Positions 50,104 to 59,906 of a DNA stretch of 64,000 bases are shown piece after piece. Every line of letters starts with the position of its first letter. Positions within the stretch are counted from its first letter, which is position 1. The notes beneath the pieces are model-generated. The model was given only the letters and a program-made list of their open reading frames with translations, searched no databases and was not told the origin of the DNA. The position numbers and the translations under genes are program-made. The stretch is from CAZSAL01 sp964604825 (lineage in GTDB: Bacteria; Elusimicrobiota; Elusimicrobia; 2-01-FULL-59-12). The stretch spans positions 1 through 64,000 of the forward strand of contig CAZSAL010000006.1 in NCBI GenBank assembly GCA_964604825.1. Reading direction: 5' to 3'.

Positions 50104-52608
50104 CTATTTCTTCAGCGGCAGCTCGTCCTGCTTGCCTTCTTCTTCATCTTCCTTTGCCAAAGGCGCGATGGCGGCAAGCTTGTCATCCGCATCCTGGCGG
50201 AGCAGGCGCACTCCCTGGACATTACGGCCGATAACGGACACTTCTTTAGCGGCCAGGCGGATGCTCATGCCCTTTTCGGTCATCAGCATGATGTCATCTT
50301 CGTCATTGGCCTTTTTGATGCCTACCACGTCGCCGTTGCGCTCCGTGGTCTTCATATTGATTACGCCATGTCCGCCGCGGGACTGCAGACGGTATTCGCC
50401 CACTTCCGTGCGCTTGCCGTATCCGTTTTCGGTTGCGGTAAGGAAAACGTCCTTGGGGCCGACCGCCTCCATACCCACGACCTCGTCGCCCTTTTCCAGC
50501 CGTATGCCGCGGACGCCTTTGGCCGCGCGGCCAATGGGACGCACGTCGTCTTCCTTAAAGCGGATGGCGATGCCCTTCTTCGTTCCAATAATAATCTGCG
50601 ATTTTCCGTCGGTATGTTTTACCGCGTTCAGCGAGTCGCCGTCATCGAGCCTGATCGCCACGATGCCGCCTCGGCGCGGGTTGGAAAATTCGGCCAGCTC
50701 CGTCTTCTTGATCGTACCCCGGGTTGTGCACATAAGAAGGAAAGTTTCCTTACCCTTCTCCTCCTTAAAGGTCTGCACGGGAATGGCCGCGGTGATTTTT
50801 TCATCAGCGGCGGAAAGCTGCACAAAATTGACTATAGCTTTTCCCTTTGCCGCGCGGCCGGCTTCGGGTATCTCAAAGACTCTCGTCCAGTACACACGCC
50901 CTTTATTGGTGAACAGAAGCAGATAGGCGTGCGTGCTCGTGACAAAAAGCTCCTGCACAAAATCTTCTTCCCGGGTAGTCATGCCGGTCACGCCTTTGCC
51001 GCCGCGCCGCTGGGCACGGTAAGCGGTCACCGGCAGACGCTTGACATATCCGGCGTGCGAAAAGGTAACCACAACGTCTTCTTCGGCCACAAGGTCCTCG
51101 ATCTCGAGCTCCTGCGCCGCTGCGGCAATTTTTGTGCGCCGTTCATCGCCATATTTTTCCTTAAGCTCCCTGAGCTCTTCTTCGATGATGCCCAGTATTT
51201 TTTTCGGATCCGCCAGGATTCCTTTGAGCCGGGCTATGGTTTTCAGGAGTTCCTCATACTCATCTTCGATCTTTTTGCGTTCCAGGCCGGTGAGCTGCTG
51301 CAGACGCATATCAAGAATGGCCTGCGCCTGGATGCGGCTCAGTTTAAAGTTTTCCATGAGCCGCGTACGCGCCGTATCCGTGTCCTTTGATTCGCGTATC
51401 GTCTTGATTATTTTGTCCAGATTGTCGAGAGCAATGCGCAGACCTTCAAGGATATGCGCGCGGGCTTCGGCCCGGGCCAGTTCAAAACGGGTGCGGCGGA
51501 CAACGATTTCTTTGCGGTATTCAACGTAATGATGAAGCACTTCTTTGACCGGCAGGACCTTGGGCTTGCCGCCGACAAGGGCCAGCATGATCACGCCGAA
51601 GGAGCTTTCCAGGGCCGTATGCTTGAAAAGCTGGTTCAAAACGATCTGCGGGTTTCCTTCCCGTTTGAGTTCGATGACCATGCGGATTCCCTCGCGATCG
51701 GATTCATCGCGCAGGTCGGAAATGCCGTCAATTTTCTTGTCGCGCACAAGGTCGGCGATCGTGCTGAGCAGAGAGGCTTTGTTCACCTGATACGGCAGCT
51801 CATTAACGATGATCGCCTGCTTGCCGCCGCGGATATCTTCAATTTCGGTCTTGGCGCGGATTGTGATCGATCCGCGGCCGGTTTCAAAGTAATCCTTGAT
51901 GCCCTGGCGTCCCATGATTATCCCGGCTGTCGGGAAATCGGGGCCTTTCAGGATTTTCAGGATATCCGCCGTTGAGATTTCGGGGTTTTCTATATAAGCG
52001 GTGGTCGCGTCGCAGACTTCCGTAAGGTTATGAGGGGGGATATTGGTAGCCATGCCCACCGCGATCCCGGAAGAGCCGTTAACTAGCAGGTTCGGCAGTT
52101 TCGCGGGCAGGATCAGCGGTTCGGTCAGAGAGCCGTCGTAGTTCGGCCCGAAATCGACCGTATCCTTGTCTATGTCGCCCAGCAGTTCGTCCGCGATAGC
52201 TCCCATGCGGACTTCGGTATAGCGCATGGCTGCCGGCGAGTCACCGTCTACCGAGCCGAAATTACCCTGTCCGTCGACGATTGGATAGCGCAGGGAAAAA
52301 TCCTGCACCATGCGCACCATCGCGTCATAAACCGCAATGTCTCCATGCGGATGATATTTACCGAGGACGTCTCCAACCACGCGGGCGCTTTTCTTGTAGG
52401 CGGAACGGTGCGTCAGGCCCATTTCGCTCATGGCAAAAAGGATACGCCGGTGCACCGGCTTTAACCCGTCGCGAACATCAGGCAGCGCGCGCCCTACGAT
52501 CACGCTCATGGCGTAATCAATATAGGACGTCTTCATTTCATCTTCGATATTCCTCGGACGAATGCGGTCGTTGGGCTGGGGCTGGGTTAAGTTGGGCTGG
52601 TCAACCAT
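50104..52608 (-). CDS. gyrA: DNA gyrase subunit A
   Basis: 834 residues. Catalytic Tyr130 in SPAAMRYTEVRM makes the transient DNA break. The quinolone-pocket segment reads HPHGDIAVYDAM, with Ile91 where E. coli has Ser83, and Asp95 where it has Asp87. The C-terminal beta-pinwheel carries the GyrA box QRRGGKG, so this is gyrase rather than topoisomerase IV. It follows gyrB by 2 bases. Length and ends look complete. Confidence 0.98.
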   Translation of the reverse strand: MVDQPNLTQPQPNDRIRPRNIEDEMKTSYIDYAMSVIVGRALPDVRDGLKPVHRRILFAMSEMGLTHRSAYKKSARVVGDVLGKYHPHGDIAVYDAMVRMVQDFSLRYPIVDGQGNFGSVDGDSPAAMRYTEVRMGAIADELLGDIDKDTVDFGPNYDGSLTEPLILPAKLPNLLVNGSSGIAVGMATNIPPHNLTEVCDATTAYIENPEISTADILKILKGPDFPTAGIIMGRQGIKDYFETGRGSITIRAKTEIEDIRGGKQAIIVNELPYQVNKASLLSTIADLVRDKKIDGISDLRDESDREGIRMVIELKREGNPQIVLNQLFKHTALESSFGVIMLALVGGKPKVLPVKEVLHHYVEYRKEIVVRRTRFELARAEARAHILEGLRIALDNLDKIIKTIRESKDTDTARTRLMENFKLSRIQAQAILDMRLQQLTGLERKKIEDEYEELLKTIARLKGILADPKKILGIIEEELRELKEKYGDERRTKIAAAAQELEIEDLVAEEDVVVTFSHAGYVKRLPVTAYRAQRRGGKGVTGMTTREEDFVQELFVTSTHAYLLLFTNKGRVYWTRVFEIPEAGRAAKGKAIVNFVQLSAADEKITAAIPVQTFKEEKGKETFLLMCTTRGTIKKTELAEFSNPRRGGIVAIRLDDGDSLNAVKHTDGKSQIIIGTKKGIAIRFKEDDVRPIGRAAKGVRGIRLEKGDEVVGMEAVGPKDVFLTATENGYGKRTEVGEYRLQSRGGHGVINMKTTERNGDVVGIKKANDEDDIMLMTEKGMSIRLAAKEVSVIGRNVQGVRLLRQDADDKLAAIAPLAKEDEEEGKQDELPLKK

Positions 52609-52610
52609 GA

Positions 52611-55094
52611 TTAAATATCCAGATTCCGGACTTCAAGGGCGTGCGACTCGATAAAAAGCCGCCTTGGCTCCACTTTATCGCCCATTAGCGTGTTAAAAAT
52701 CTGTTCAGCCTGTACGGCGTCATCGAGTTTGACCTGGAGCAGCCTGCGCGTCTTGGGGTCCATGGTGGTCTCCCAGAGCTGTCCCGGGTTCATTTCGCCA
52801 AGACCTTTATAACGCTGGATCATGGCCCCTTTGCGTCCGGCATCCTTTATTGCGCCAAGTAGTTCCTGAACATCCGTAAGATCTTTTTCGTTACCGTCGA
52901 ATTTGGCGCGGTAAATCGCCGGGCGCGCTTCCTGGCCCTTGAGCGGCTCGGAAGCGACCTGGAAGCCGGCGTCCGTAAGCTTATTGACCAGGGAATCAAT
53001 AATAGGCAGTTCCCAGAGTTCCTTGACCTCGGGCCCCAGTTCCTCTTCAGCGTCTCCAAGGCTTGTGGTCTCTTCGCCCGCAGCTTTCATCTCTTCCTGC
53101 AGCTTGGCTTTGCGGGCCTTCAAATAAGCCTCCTTGAACTGCTTCCATTCTTTCTCGGAAGAAATGTACCGGTCTCCGGTTTCTTCGTGAACCCGGTATA
53201 AAGGCAATTTGCCTTTTTCCTTGAAGGAAAAATATTCTTTGAGCCCAAGGCCTTTCCTGGAAAGTTTGCGCAAATGCGCTTCCAGATCGGTCAGCCATTT
53301 CAGGGCCTGCCGCACCTGGGCCGTTTCCAGGAGTTTCGGCGGTTTGCCTTTGCTGACCGTGAAAATCTCCACATTTTGAAGCCCTTCTCCCAGCAGCCAC
53401 TGATCCAGGGCGTCATCGCTGTCGAGATACATTTCCTTTTTGTCCTTCTTGATCTTATAGAGAGGCGGCTGGGCGATATAAATGTAGCCCTCCGTAAGCA
53501 GGGCCCTCATCTGCCGGAAGAAAAAGGTTAAAAGCAGCGTGCGTATATGCGCGCCGTCCACATCGGCGTCGGTCATGATGATAATTTTGTGGTAGCGCGC
53601 CTTGGCCACGTTGAAATCTTCTTCGCCTATGCCTGTGCCGATGGCCGTAATCATCGTGCGTATTTCTTCGTTGGAAAGAATCTTGGTCAAGCGGGATTTT
53701 TCCACATTGATGATTTTGCCCCGGAGCGGCAGGATCGCCTGGAAGCCGCGGTCCCGCCCCTGCTTGGCGCTCCCGCCGGCAGAATCGCCTTCGACTATAT
53801 AGAGTTCGCACCGTTCCGGGTCCCTGTCGGAACAGTCCGCCAGTTTCCCCGGAAGAGAGGCGGAATCAAGCGCTCCCTTGCGACGGGTCAGCTCGCGCGC
53901 CTTGCGGGCCGCTTCGCGCGCCTCGGCGGCAACGATAATTTTTTCGCAGATTTTAGCGGCTATCGGTGGGTTTTCTTCAAAAAACGACGTCATCGCATCG
54001 CCGGCGATTGATTTGGTCAAGCCCTCAACTTCGCTGTTCCCGAGCTTGGTCTTTGTCTGCCCTTCGAACTGCGGGTTGGGAACTTTCACGGAAATCACGG
54101 CGCCAAGGCCTTCGCGCGCATCGTCTCCGGACACGTTGATTTCCCGGCCCTTGATCACATCGTTTTTCTTGATGTAATCGTTCAGGACGCGGGTCAGGGC
54201 GCTGCGGAAGCCGGTCAGATGCGTTCCGCCTTCGATCGTGTTTATATTATTGACGAAAGAAAAAATGCTTTCGCTATAGCTGTCGTTGTATTGAAACGCG
54301 ACTTCTACAACAATGCCGTCTTTTTCCTTCTTGAAATAGATCGGTTCGGGGTAGAGGACGGTTTTATTGGCGTTCAGGAATTTTACGAATGAAACGATAC
54401 CGCCCTCATAATTGAAGGTGTGTTCTTTGTCTTCGCGCTCATCGATGATGGTGATGCGCGTGCCCGGATTAAGAAAAGCCAGCTCCCGGAGCCGGTTGGC
54501 CAGGGTATCAAAGGAATATTTGACGTCGCTGAAAATCTGCTCGTCGGGCTTGAATGTCACGCGCGTTCCACGGTCGTCTGTTTCGCCGGTCATTTTCACC
54601 GGCGCCTGCGGCTTGCCCCGCTCATATTTCTGCACGTACTTTTTGCCGTCGCGGTAGACTTCCACTTCCAGCCATTCGGAAAGAGCATTGGCAACGGAAA
54701 TACCTACGCCGTGCAGGCCGCCCGATACTTTATATGCATTGTGGTCGAATTTTCCGCCGGCATGCAGAACGGTCATGACAACTTCCAGGGCGGGTTTCCC
54801 TTTCAGTTTTGGATCCCTGACCTCTTTCATCGGATCGACCGGAATGCCGCGGCCGTCATCCAGAACAGTCACAGAATTATCCGGATGAATGGTCACATCG
54901 ATGTTTTTGGCATATCCAGCCAGAACCTCGTCGATGGAGTTGTCTACCGCTTCATAAACAAGGTGGTGCAGACCCTGGATCCCGGTTGAACCGATGTACA
55001 TGGCCGGGCGTTTGCGTACCGCTTCCAGACCCTCCAGGACCTGTATCTTTGAGGCGTCGTAGCTATCTGCGTTTTTTTCTGCTGTTTTAGCCAT
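52611..55094 (-). CDS. gyrB: DNA gyrase subunit B
   Basis: 827 residues. N-terminal GHKL ATPase (EAVRKRPAMYIGSTG, VDNSIDEVLAGY, DDGRGIPV), transducer, and Toprim domain (YIVEGDSAGGSAKQGRD, MTDADVDGAHIRTLLL), ending QLWETTMDP and RRLFIESHALEVRNLDI. It supplies energy for supercoiling with GyrA. I prefer the ATG at 55094, overlapping the dciA stop by 8 bases; a TTG at 55103 would add three residues. It is slightly longer than the roughly 800-residue norm, with a Lys-rich segment near residues 640-690. Confidence 0.98.
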   Translation of the reverse strand: MAKTAEKNADSYDASKIQVLEGLEAVRKRPAMYIGSTGIQGLHHLVYEAVDNSIDEVLAGYAKNIDVTIHPDNSVTVLDDGRGIPVDPMKEVRDPKLKGKPALEVVMTVLHAGGKFDHNAYKVSGGLHGVGISVANALSEWLEVEVYRDGKKYVQKYERGKPQAPVKMTGETDDRGTRVTFKPDEQIFSDVKYSFDTLANRLRELAFLNPGTRITIIDEREDKEHTFNYEGGIVSFVKFLNANKTVLYPEPIYFKKEKDGIVVEVAFQYNDSYSESIFSFVNNINTIEGGTHLTGFRSALTRVLNDYIKKNDVIKGREINVSGDDAREGLGAVISVKVPNPQFEGQTKTKLGNSEVEGLTKSIAGDAMTSFFEENPPIAAKICEKIIVAAEAREAARKARELTRRKGALDSASLPGKLADCSDRDPERCELYIVEGDSAGGSAKQGRDRGFQAILPLRGKIINVEKSRLTKILSNEEIRTMITAIGTGIGEEDFNVAKARYHKIIIMTDADVDGAHIRTLLLTFFFRQMRALLTEGYIYIAQPPLYKIKKDKKEMYLDSDDALDQWLLGEGLQNVEIFTVSKGKPPKLLETAQVRQALKWLTDLEAHLRKLSRKGLGLKEYFSFKEKGKLPLYRVHEETGDRYISSEKEWKQFKEAYLKARKAKLQEEMKAAGEETTSLGDAEEELGPEVKELWELPIIDSLVNKLTDAGFQVASEPLKGQEARPAIYRAKFDGNEKDLTDVQELLGAIKDAGRKGAMIQRYKGLGEMNPGQLWETTMDPKTRRLLQVKLDDAVQAEQIFNTLMGDKVEPRRLFIESHALEVRNLDI

Positions 55095-55374
55095 TCCCTG
55101 CAATCCTCACAAAAAGTTGTGTTAAAAACGGTTTTGCAAAATGTCTGTTCACGCGGCGCACCATTTCTCTGCGGCGCAAATTCAATTCCTGCATAGCCGG
55201 CGCTGACGCCGCTTCGACTATCAGCGCATTACGTTCAATCGCAACGACGCGAGCAACCCCCGCCAATCCGCCCGCCTCGGCCTCCCAAGCTTGTTCCAGC
55301 AATGCCAACTCTTCCGACAGGCCTATTTTGCGGCAGAATATCTGAGCAGGTTCGGAAATGCTTTGCAGCGCCAT
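55087..55374 (-). CDS. dciA: DciA/DUF721-family helicase loader
   Basis: 95 residues. Short DUF721 protein: WEAEAGGLAGVARVVAIERNALIVEAASAPAMQELNLRRREMV fits the KH-like core of DciA, which loads the replicative helicase in most bacteria lacking DnaC. It starts 1 base after dnaN and overlaps gyrB, a common place for dciA between dnaN and gyrB. Confidence 0.85.
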   Translation of the reverse strand: MALQSISEPAQIFCRKIGLSEELALLEQAWEAEAGGLAGVARVVAIERNALIVEAASAPAMQELNLRRREMVRRVNRHFAKPFLTQLFVRIAGNG

Positions 55375-55375
55375 G

Positions 55376-56482
55376 CTAAGCGCGCATAGGCATGATCACA
55401 CTGAGCGCCTGATCATCGCCAGAGGGGCGTATGACTCCGGGGTTTAAGGCTGAGGAAAATTCCATCACTATTTCCGCATTTTCCGTGTTTTTTAAAACAT
55501 CCAGAACAAACGCCGGGTTAAATGCGATTTCAAGAAGCTGTCCGGCATAATCTACAGGCAATTCATCTTCCACTTCCACCCGGCCCTGCGCAGCGCCTAT
55601 GGCGCGCATGCGGCCTTTTTCCAGAATAAATTTAATAGCTCCGCCCCGGTCGCCGCATCCCAGCGCGGCTCTCTGTGTGGTTGCCAGAAGATCCCGCGTG
55701 GCCAGTTTGATCTTTATGCCGCTTTGTTTGGGGATTACCTGCTCGTAGTTCGGAAAGTTCCCTTCAATGAGCCGCGAAATAATAACCGTTTCCTTGATCT
55801 TAAAAGCCACCTGATTTTCCGTAATACTGATCTTTACTTCCGTATTTTCGCTTTCCGCTGTCAATAAACGTTCAACTTCTTTTATCGCCTTTGATGGAAT
55901 AATAACCGTAAAAGCGGCCTTATTTTCTTTCACCGGACGGGAAATAAAAGCGAGCCTCCTGCCGTCCGTGGCGACCATCTTGACTACGCCTTTATCAAGA
56001 ATAAAATAAACCCCATTTAAGATATACCGTGTTTCGTCTGTGGAAACGGAAAACACGGTCTTCTTAATCATTTCCTGAAGGATTTTAACTTCTATTGAGA
56101 TTGCCTTGTCCTCCTGGAAATCAGGAAGTACCGGGAACTCCTCTTTTGATAATCCGGACAATACGCAGCGCGCTTTCCCGCAGCGAATTTCCATTTTTGC
56201 CGCTTCATCCACTACTATTTTTATTTCCTGGTCGTCCCAGAGCGTCCTTATAAAATCGCTGAACATTTTTGCCGGTATTGTAAGCGATCCTTCTTTTACA
56301 ATTTCCGCCTTAATAAAACATTTGATTCCAACTTCCAGATCGGTCGCCGCCAGTTTCAATTGATTGGCGCTTGTTTCAAGAAGGATATTGGAAAGTACTG
56401 GAAGAGTGCCTTTTGTAGAAACCGCAGACTGAACGGTTTGTATTCCTTTAAGGAGTTCCGGTTTGGAGCAAATTATCTGCAT
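55376..56482 (-). CDS. dnaN: DNA polymerase III beta clamp
   Basis: 368 residues, complete. Typical start MQIICSKPELLKGIQTVQSAV and three clamp domains, with KTVFSVSTDETRYILNGVYF, VATDGRRLAFISR and a C-terminal VIMPMRA. It forms the sliding ring for the replicase. It lies between the candidate origin and dciA. Confidence 0.98.
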   Translation of the reverse strand: MQIICSKPELLKGIQTVQSAVSTKGTLPVLSNILLETSANQLKLAATDLEVGIKCFIKAEIVKEGSLTIPAKMFSDFIRTLWDDQEIKIVVDEAAKMEIRCGKARCVLSGLSKEEFPVLPDFQEDKAISIEVKILQEMIKKTVFSVSTDETRYILNGVYFILDKGVVKMVATDGRRLAFISRPVKENKAAFTVIIPSKAIKEVERLLTAESENTEVKISITENQVAFKIKETVIISRLIEGNFPNYEQVIPKQSGIKIKLATRDLLATTQRAALGCGDRGGAIKFILEKGRMRAIGAAQGRVEVEDELPVDYAGQLLEIAFNPAFVLDVLKNTENAEIVMEFSSALNPGVIRPSGDDQALSVIMPMRA

Positions 56483-56512
56483 TTAGAGTTTTACACCTGA
56501 TCTTCTTTGATG

Positions 56513-56711
56513 TAACTATTTTAATAAATAAGTCGTAGTAGTAGTAGAGAGCTGAACCGTAAGGATAACACGTACACTATGACTAAAATATTTGTCCTGT
56601 AAGCTTTTTGTGCCGGTCCTTCATTGATACGGACGTCTGAATAAAATGTGTAAGTTTTTCACAGTATCCACAAGCACGTGAGTTATCCCCACTTCGGCAA
56701 AGTTATCCAGA
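56513..56711. other. candidate replication origin oriC
   Basis: The region lies between dnaA and dnaN. Three DnaA-box-like nonamers on the + strand, each one mismatch from TTATCCACA, are at 56664-56672 (GTATCCACA), 56683-56691 (TTATCCCCA) and 56703-56711 (TTATCCAGA, at the dnaA stop), spaced 19-20 bases apart. TAGTAGTAGTAG at 56536-56547 is a DnaA-trio-like run next to an AT-rich stretch (56513-56531). A weak minus-strand TTATCC core is at 56563-56568. The order (boxes, trios, AT-rich) is that of the basal unwinding system. Confidence 0.8.
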
Positions 56712-58070
56712 TTTATTTCCCGATCTGATTTCCTGAATAATTTTATTGATCAACGCGGAAAAGAAAGGATCGGTTTCCAGTTTGGCTTTGATTTTACTTG
56801 TGGCGTGCATTACGGTGGTATGGTCCTTGCCGCCAAATGCGTCGCCAATGTGCGTCGTAGACATTTCGGTCATGGTCCGCGCCAGGTACATGGCGATCTG
56901 CCTGGGAAAGGCTATCGCATCGGTACGCCGTTTGGACTTCATGTTAGGAAGATCTACGTTGTAATGGCGCGCCACGACTTCCTGAATGCGTTCTATGGAA
57001 ACCGGCGTCCCCGCCTCTTCTTTAGCCATGACGTCACGCAGAACTTCCTGCGCGGAATCCACCGTCAGAGGTATGTTGGTGAGCGACGCATGAGCGACAA
57101 CCCGGATCAGTGAGCCTTCCAGTTCCCGGATATTGGACCGAACATGGGTTGCCAGGAAAAGGATCACATCTTCCGGAACATAAAACCGTTCTCCGTCCGC
57201 TTTTTCCCGCAGGATCGCTATGCGGGTTTCCAGATCCGGCGCCTGAATATCGGCTACGACGCCCCATTCAAAACGGGTGATAAGGCGTTCCTGCAGGGTG
57301 GGAATCTCTTTAGGAGGACGGTCGCTGGAAATGACGATTTGCTTGCGGGAATCGTAAAGCGAGTTAAAAGTGTAGAAAAATTCTTCCTGCGAACTTTCCT
57401 TATTAACAAAGAACTGGATGTCATCAATCAGCAGACAGTCCAGATTCCGGTATCTTTCACGGAACTGGTTCATCTTCTCGAACCGCAGGGCGTCGATAAA
57501 CTCATTAATAAATTTTTCCGAAGTGGTGTACAGGATACGGGCACGCGGATTGGTCTTGAGCATATGGTGGCCGATGCCGTGCATTAGATGCGTTTTCCCC
57601 AGTCCCACTCCGCCGTAAAGGAAAAGCGGGTTATAGGCTTTGCCCGGGTCCTTTGCCACAGCCAGGGAAGCGGCCTGGGCAAAGCGGTTGGCGTGACCGA
57701 CGACAAAAGTTTCAAACGTGTACCGGGAATTCAGCAGACATTCGGTTTTTGGGCCGGGCATCGGTGGTACCATCGGGCGAAAGATCGGTTCAGGAAGCGG
57801 CTTCGACGTTTCCGGCGCGGCCGGGAGCGTTTCAAAAGACAAGGAAATCGTTTCGCCCATGCGTTCTTTCAGCAGGTCTTCAATGGTTTTTTGATAATGG
57901 TCGCGCAGCCAGTCGGTGAAAAACCGGTTGGGAACTTGCAGTGTCAGGCAGTTGGCTTGCAGCGATAGCGGCTTAACGGGGCGGAACCACAACTCGTATG
58001 ATTCTTCGTTCATCTGCGGCTGGAGAGCGCATAAAACGTCCTCCCAAAGCGTTTCAACCGTGCTGTTCAT
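56703..58070 (-). CDS. dnaA: chromosomal replication initiator DnaA
   Basis: 455 residues. Domain I at the N terminus, AAA+ domain with Walker A GGVGLGKT at residues 153-160 and Walker B LLIDDIQFF, and a C-terminal helix-turn-helix with GGKDHTTVMHATSKI, the DnaA-box recognition signature. GGAG lies 6 bases before the ATG. A strong promoter is upstream at 58124-58153. Confidence 0.99.
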   Translation of the reverse strand: MNSTVETLWEDVLCALQPQMNEESYELWFRPVKPLSLQANCLTLQVPNRFFTDWLRDHYQKTIEDLLKERMGETISLSFETLPAAPETSKPLPEPIFRPMVPPMPGPKTECLLNSRYTFETFVVGHANRFAQAASLAVAKDPGKAYNPLFLYGGVGLGKTHLMHGIGHHMLKTNPRARILYTTSEKFINEFIDALRFEKMNQFRERYRNLDCLLIDDIQFFVNKESSQEEFFYTFNSLYDSRKQIVISSDRPPKEIPTLQERLITRFEWGVVADIQAPDLETRIAILREKADGERFYVPEDVILFLATHVRSNIRELEGSLIRVVAHASLTNIPLTVDSAQEVLRDVMAKEEAGTPVSIERIQEVVARHYNVDLPNMKSKRRTDAIAFPRQIAMYLARTMTEMSTTHIGDAFGGKDHTTVMHATSKIKAKLETDPFFSALINKIIQEIRSGNKSG

Positions 58071-58123
58071 TTACCACTCCATAGGAAAAAAGGGAAGAAA
58101 TAGGTTTATAAAAACGACGAGGT

Positions 58124-58153
58124 ATTGTAAACGTTTATTTCAAAATATGTCAA
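58124..58153 (-). promoter_or_regulatory. sigma-70-type promoter of dnaA
   Basis: On the minus strand TTGACA (58153-58148), an 18-base spacer, TACAAT (58129-58124). One mismatch from consensus in total, about 54 bases before the dnaA start. It overlaps the rsmA stop codon. Confidence 0.75.
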
Positions 58154-58959
58154 TTCATTTCTCGACGGAAAAATGCCCAAGGGCATGATAATCTGACAAA
58201 CTCCTCCAAAGAAAACGATTCCGCGCGGCGCAGCCCGGAGACTCCCTGCGAGGCCAGCCATTTTTCAACGTCCTTCCGCGGCCTGTCGCTGAAAAAGGCC
58301 AGGCTGTTTGCCAGAGTTTTTCGCCGGTGCGCGAATGCGGCGTGTACGAGATCGAAAAAATAAGGAATATGTTCCGGCGGCAGTACGGGTTTCCTGCGGA
58401 TAATGCGCACCACCATGGACATGACTTTCGGCGGCGGGTTAAAGGCCCCCGGTTTAACCTTCGCGATCATTTCCACATCTGCGAACAGCTGCACCGCGAG
58501 AGAAAGAATGCCGTAAGTGCGCGCTCCGGGAGCGCTGCGCATGCGGTCCCCGACCTCCCGCTGTACCAGAAATACGCCGGTGCGCCATTTATCCCAGGGA
58601 AGGATTTTTTCAAAGATGGGTGAAGTTATAGAATAAGGAAGATTCCCGAAGATCTTAACCGGGCTCCGGAGAGCGCCCGGCCACAGCGAGTCCAGGTCGG
58701 TTTTCAGAAAATCGTCATGGATTATGCGAACCTTTCCCTGATCTTTCCAGCGCGCCTGCAGCCGGGAAGCAAGCTGTCGGTCAAGTTCTACCGCCGTAAC
58801 AGACCCGGCTTTTGCCGCCAATGCTTCGGTCAGGATTCCCCGGCCAGGTCCGATTTCCAGGGCGATATCTTCAGGGCCAAGTTCTGCGGAATGCACAATT
58901 GTTTCCACTAAGTGCATGTCCCGCAGGAAATGCTGCCCCAAAGGCGGGCGATGGGTCAC
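58150..58959 (-). CDS. rsmA: 16S rRNA dimethyladenosine transferase
   Basis: 269 residues. N6-dimethylates two adjacent adenosines at the 3' end of 16S rRNA. GQHFLRD, then the SAM motif ALEIGPGRGILTEAL, and NLPYSITSPIFEKIL (NLPY catalytic motif). It overlaps pdxA by 4 bases, keeping the pdxA-ksgA order of E. coli. Confidence 0.97.
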   Translation of the reverse strand: MTHRPPLGQHFLRDMHLVETIVHSAELGPEDIALEIGPGRGILTEALAAKAGSVTAVELDRQLASRLQARWKDQGKVRIIHDDFLKTDLDSLWPGALRSPVKIFGNLPYSITSPIFEKILPWDKWRTGVFLVQREVGDRMRSAPGARTYGILSLAVQLFADVEMIAKVKPGAFNPPPKVMSMVVRIIRRKPVLPPEHIPYFFDLVHAAFAHRRKTLANSLAFFSDRPRKDVEKWLASQGVSGLRRAESFSLEEFVRLSCPWAFFRREMN

Positions 58960-59882
58960 GCTGCATACCGGGCGGCAAGCAGTATTGCTTCGATCATGGG
59001 ACGGGGATCCGCTATCCCTTTTCCGGAAATATCATAGGCTGTGCCGTGGCCCGGGGAGGTCCGTATGAAGGGCAGCCCGAGCGTGATATTGACGAGCTTT
59101 TCCGGCGCGTGGACTTTGAGAGGAATCATGCCCTGATCGTGATATGCGGCAAGGACAACATCATAGATTCCCCTGGCCGCATCACGAAAAACGGCGTCCG
59201 AGGAGTAAGGGCCTTCGATCGGAATCCCCGATTTGCGCAGTTCCGCTATAGTGGGGCGGAAAATCCTGATTTCCTCTTTTCCCAGGATGCCGTTGTCTCC
59301 GGCATGCGGGTTAAGGCCGCATGCCGCCAGCCGGGGTCTTGGTATTCTCAGAATTTTCCTGCTGAAGACAAAGGCCAGTCGCGCGGAATCCTTAATAACC
59401 TGCGCGGTAAGCGCTGCCGGGACTTTTGCAATGGGAAGATGCCGCGTCATCAACAGGGCGCGCATCTCTCCGGCGGCCATAAGCATGCCCACCGGGCCGG
59501 ACTGGAATTGTTCAGCCAGCCATTCCGTATGTCCGGGAGCCCCGACGCCCGCCAGCTTGAATACTTCTTTTGATACCGGAGCGGTCACTAAAGCCCGAGC
59601 CTGCCCTGTGCGCATGAGCGCGGCGGCCGTTTTCAGCGACTCTACCGCGGACAATCCTGCGGCACGCGACGCCCGCCCAAGGACGAATTCGCCGGTAAGC
59701 CCGGGAACAGGCATCATCTCAACTTTTGGGAGCGCTTTGTGATGGAAGAGGAATGCCGCGGGATCGCCGACGATAATCGGTTCGCACGAGCGCAGTACCC
59801 GGTGATCGCGCATTGCCATGGCAACGATCTCCGGGCCAATGCCGGCGGGGTCGCCAAGCGTAATAACGATTCGCGGCTTCAT
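58956..59882 (-). CDS. pdxA: 4-hydroxythreonine-4-phosphate dehydrogenase
   Basis: 308 residues. Oxidises 4-phosphohydroxy-L-threonine in the DXP-dependent pyridoxal phosphate pathway. Visible motifs: TLGDPAGIGPEIV, the metal His in GAPGHTEWLAEQ, AAYHDQGMIPLKV and SPGHGTAYDISGKGIADP. Slightly shorter than E. coli PdxA (about 329) but complete. Confidence 0.97.
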   Translation of the reverse strand: MKPRIVITLGDPAGIGPEIVAMAMRDHRVLRSCEPIIVGDPAAFLFHHKALPKVEMMPVPGLTGEFVLGRASRAAGLSAVESLKTAAALMRTGQARALVTAPVSKEVFKLAGVGAPGHTEWLAEQFQSGPVGMLMAAGEMRALLMTRHLPIAKVPAALTAQVIKDSARLAFVFSRKILRIPRPRLAACGLNPHAGDNGILGKEEIRIFRPTIAELRKSGIPIEGPYSSDAVFRDAARGIYDVVLAAYHDQGMIPLKVHAPEKLVNITLGLPFIRTSPGHGTAYDISGKGIADPRPMIEAILLAARYAA

Positions 59883-59906
59883 AAGATTTGTTGAAAAAAA
59901 GCCCGG

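Noticed and set aside
50062..51390. 442-residue plus-strand frame opposite gyrA
   Set aside because: Complement of gyrA C-terminal coding sequence; His/Phe-rich shadow with no family.
53547..54011. Plus-strand frame opposite gyrB
   Set aside because: Lies wholly within the well-supported gyrB gene and shows only shadow composition.
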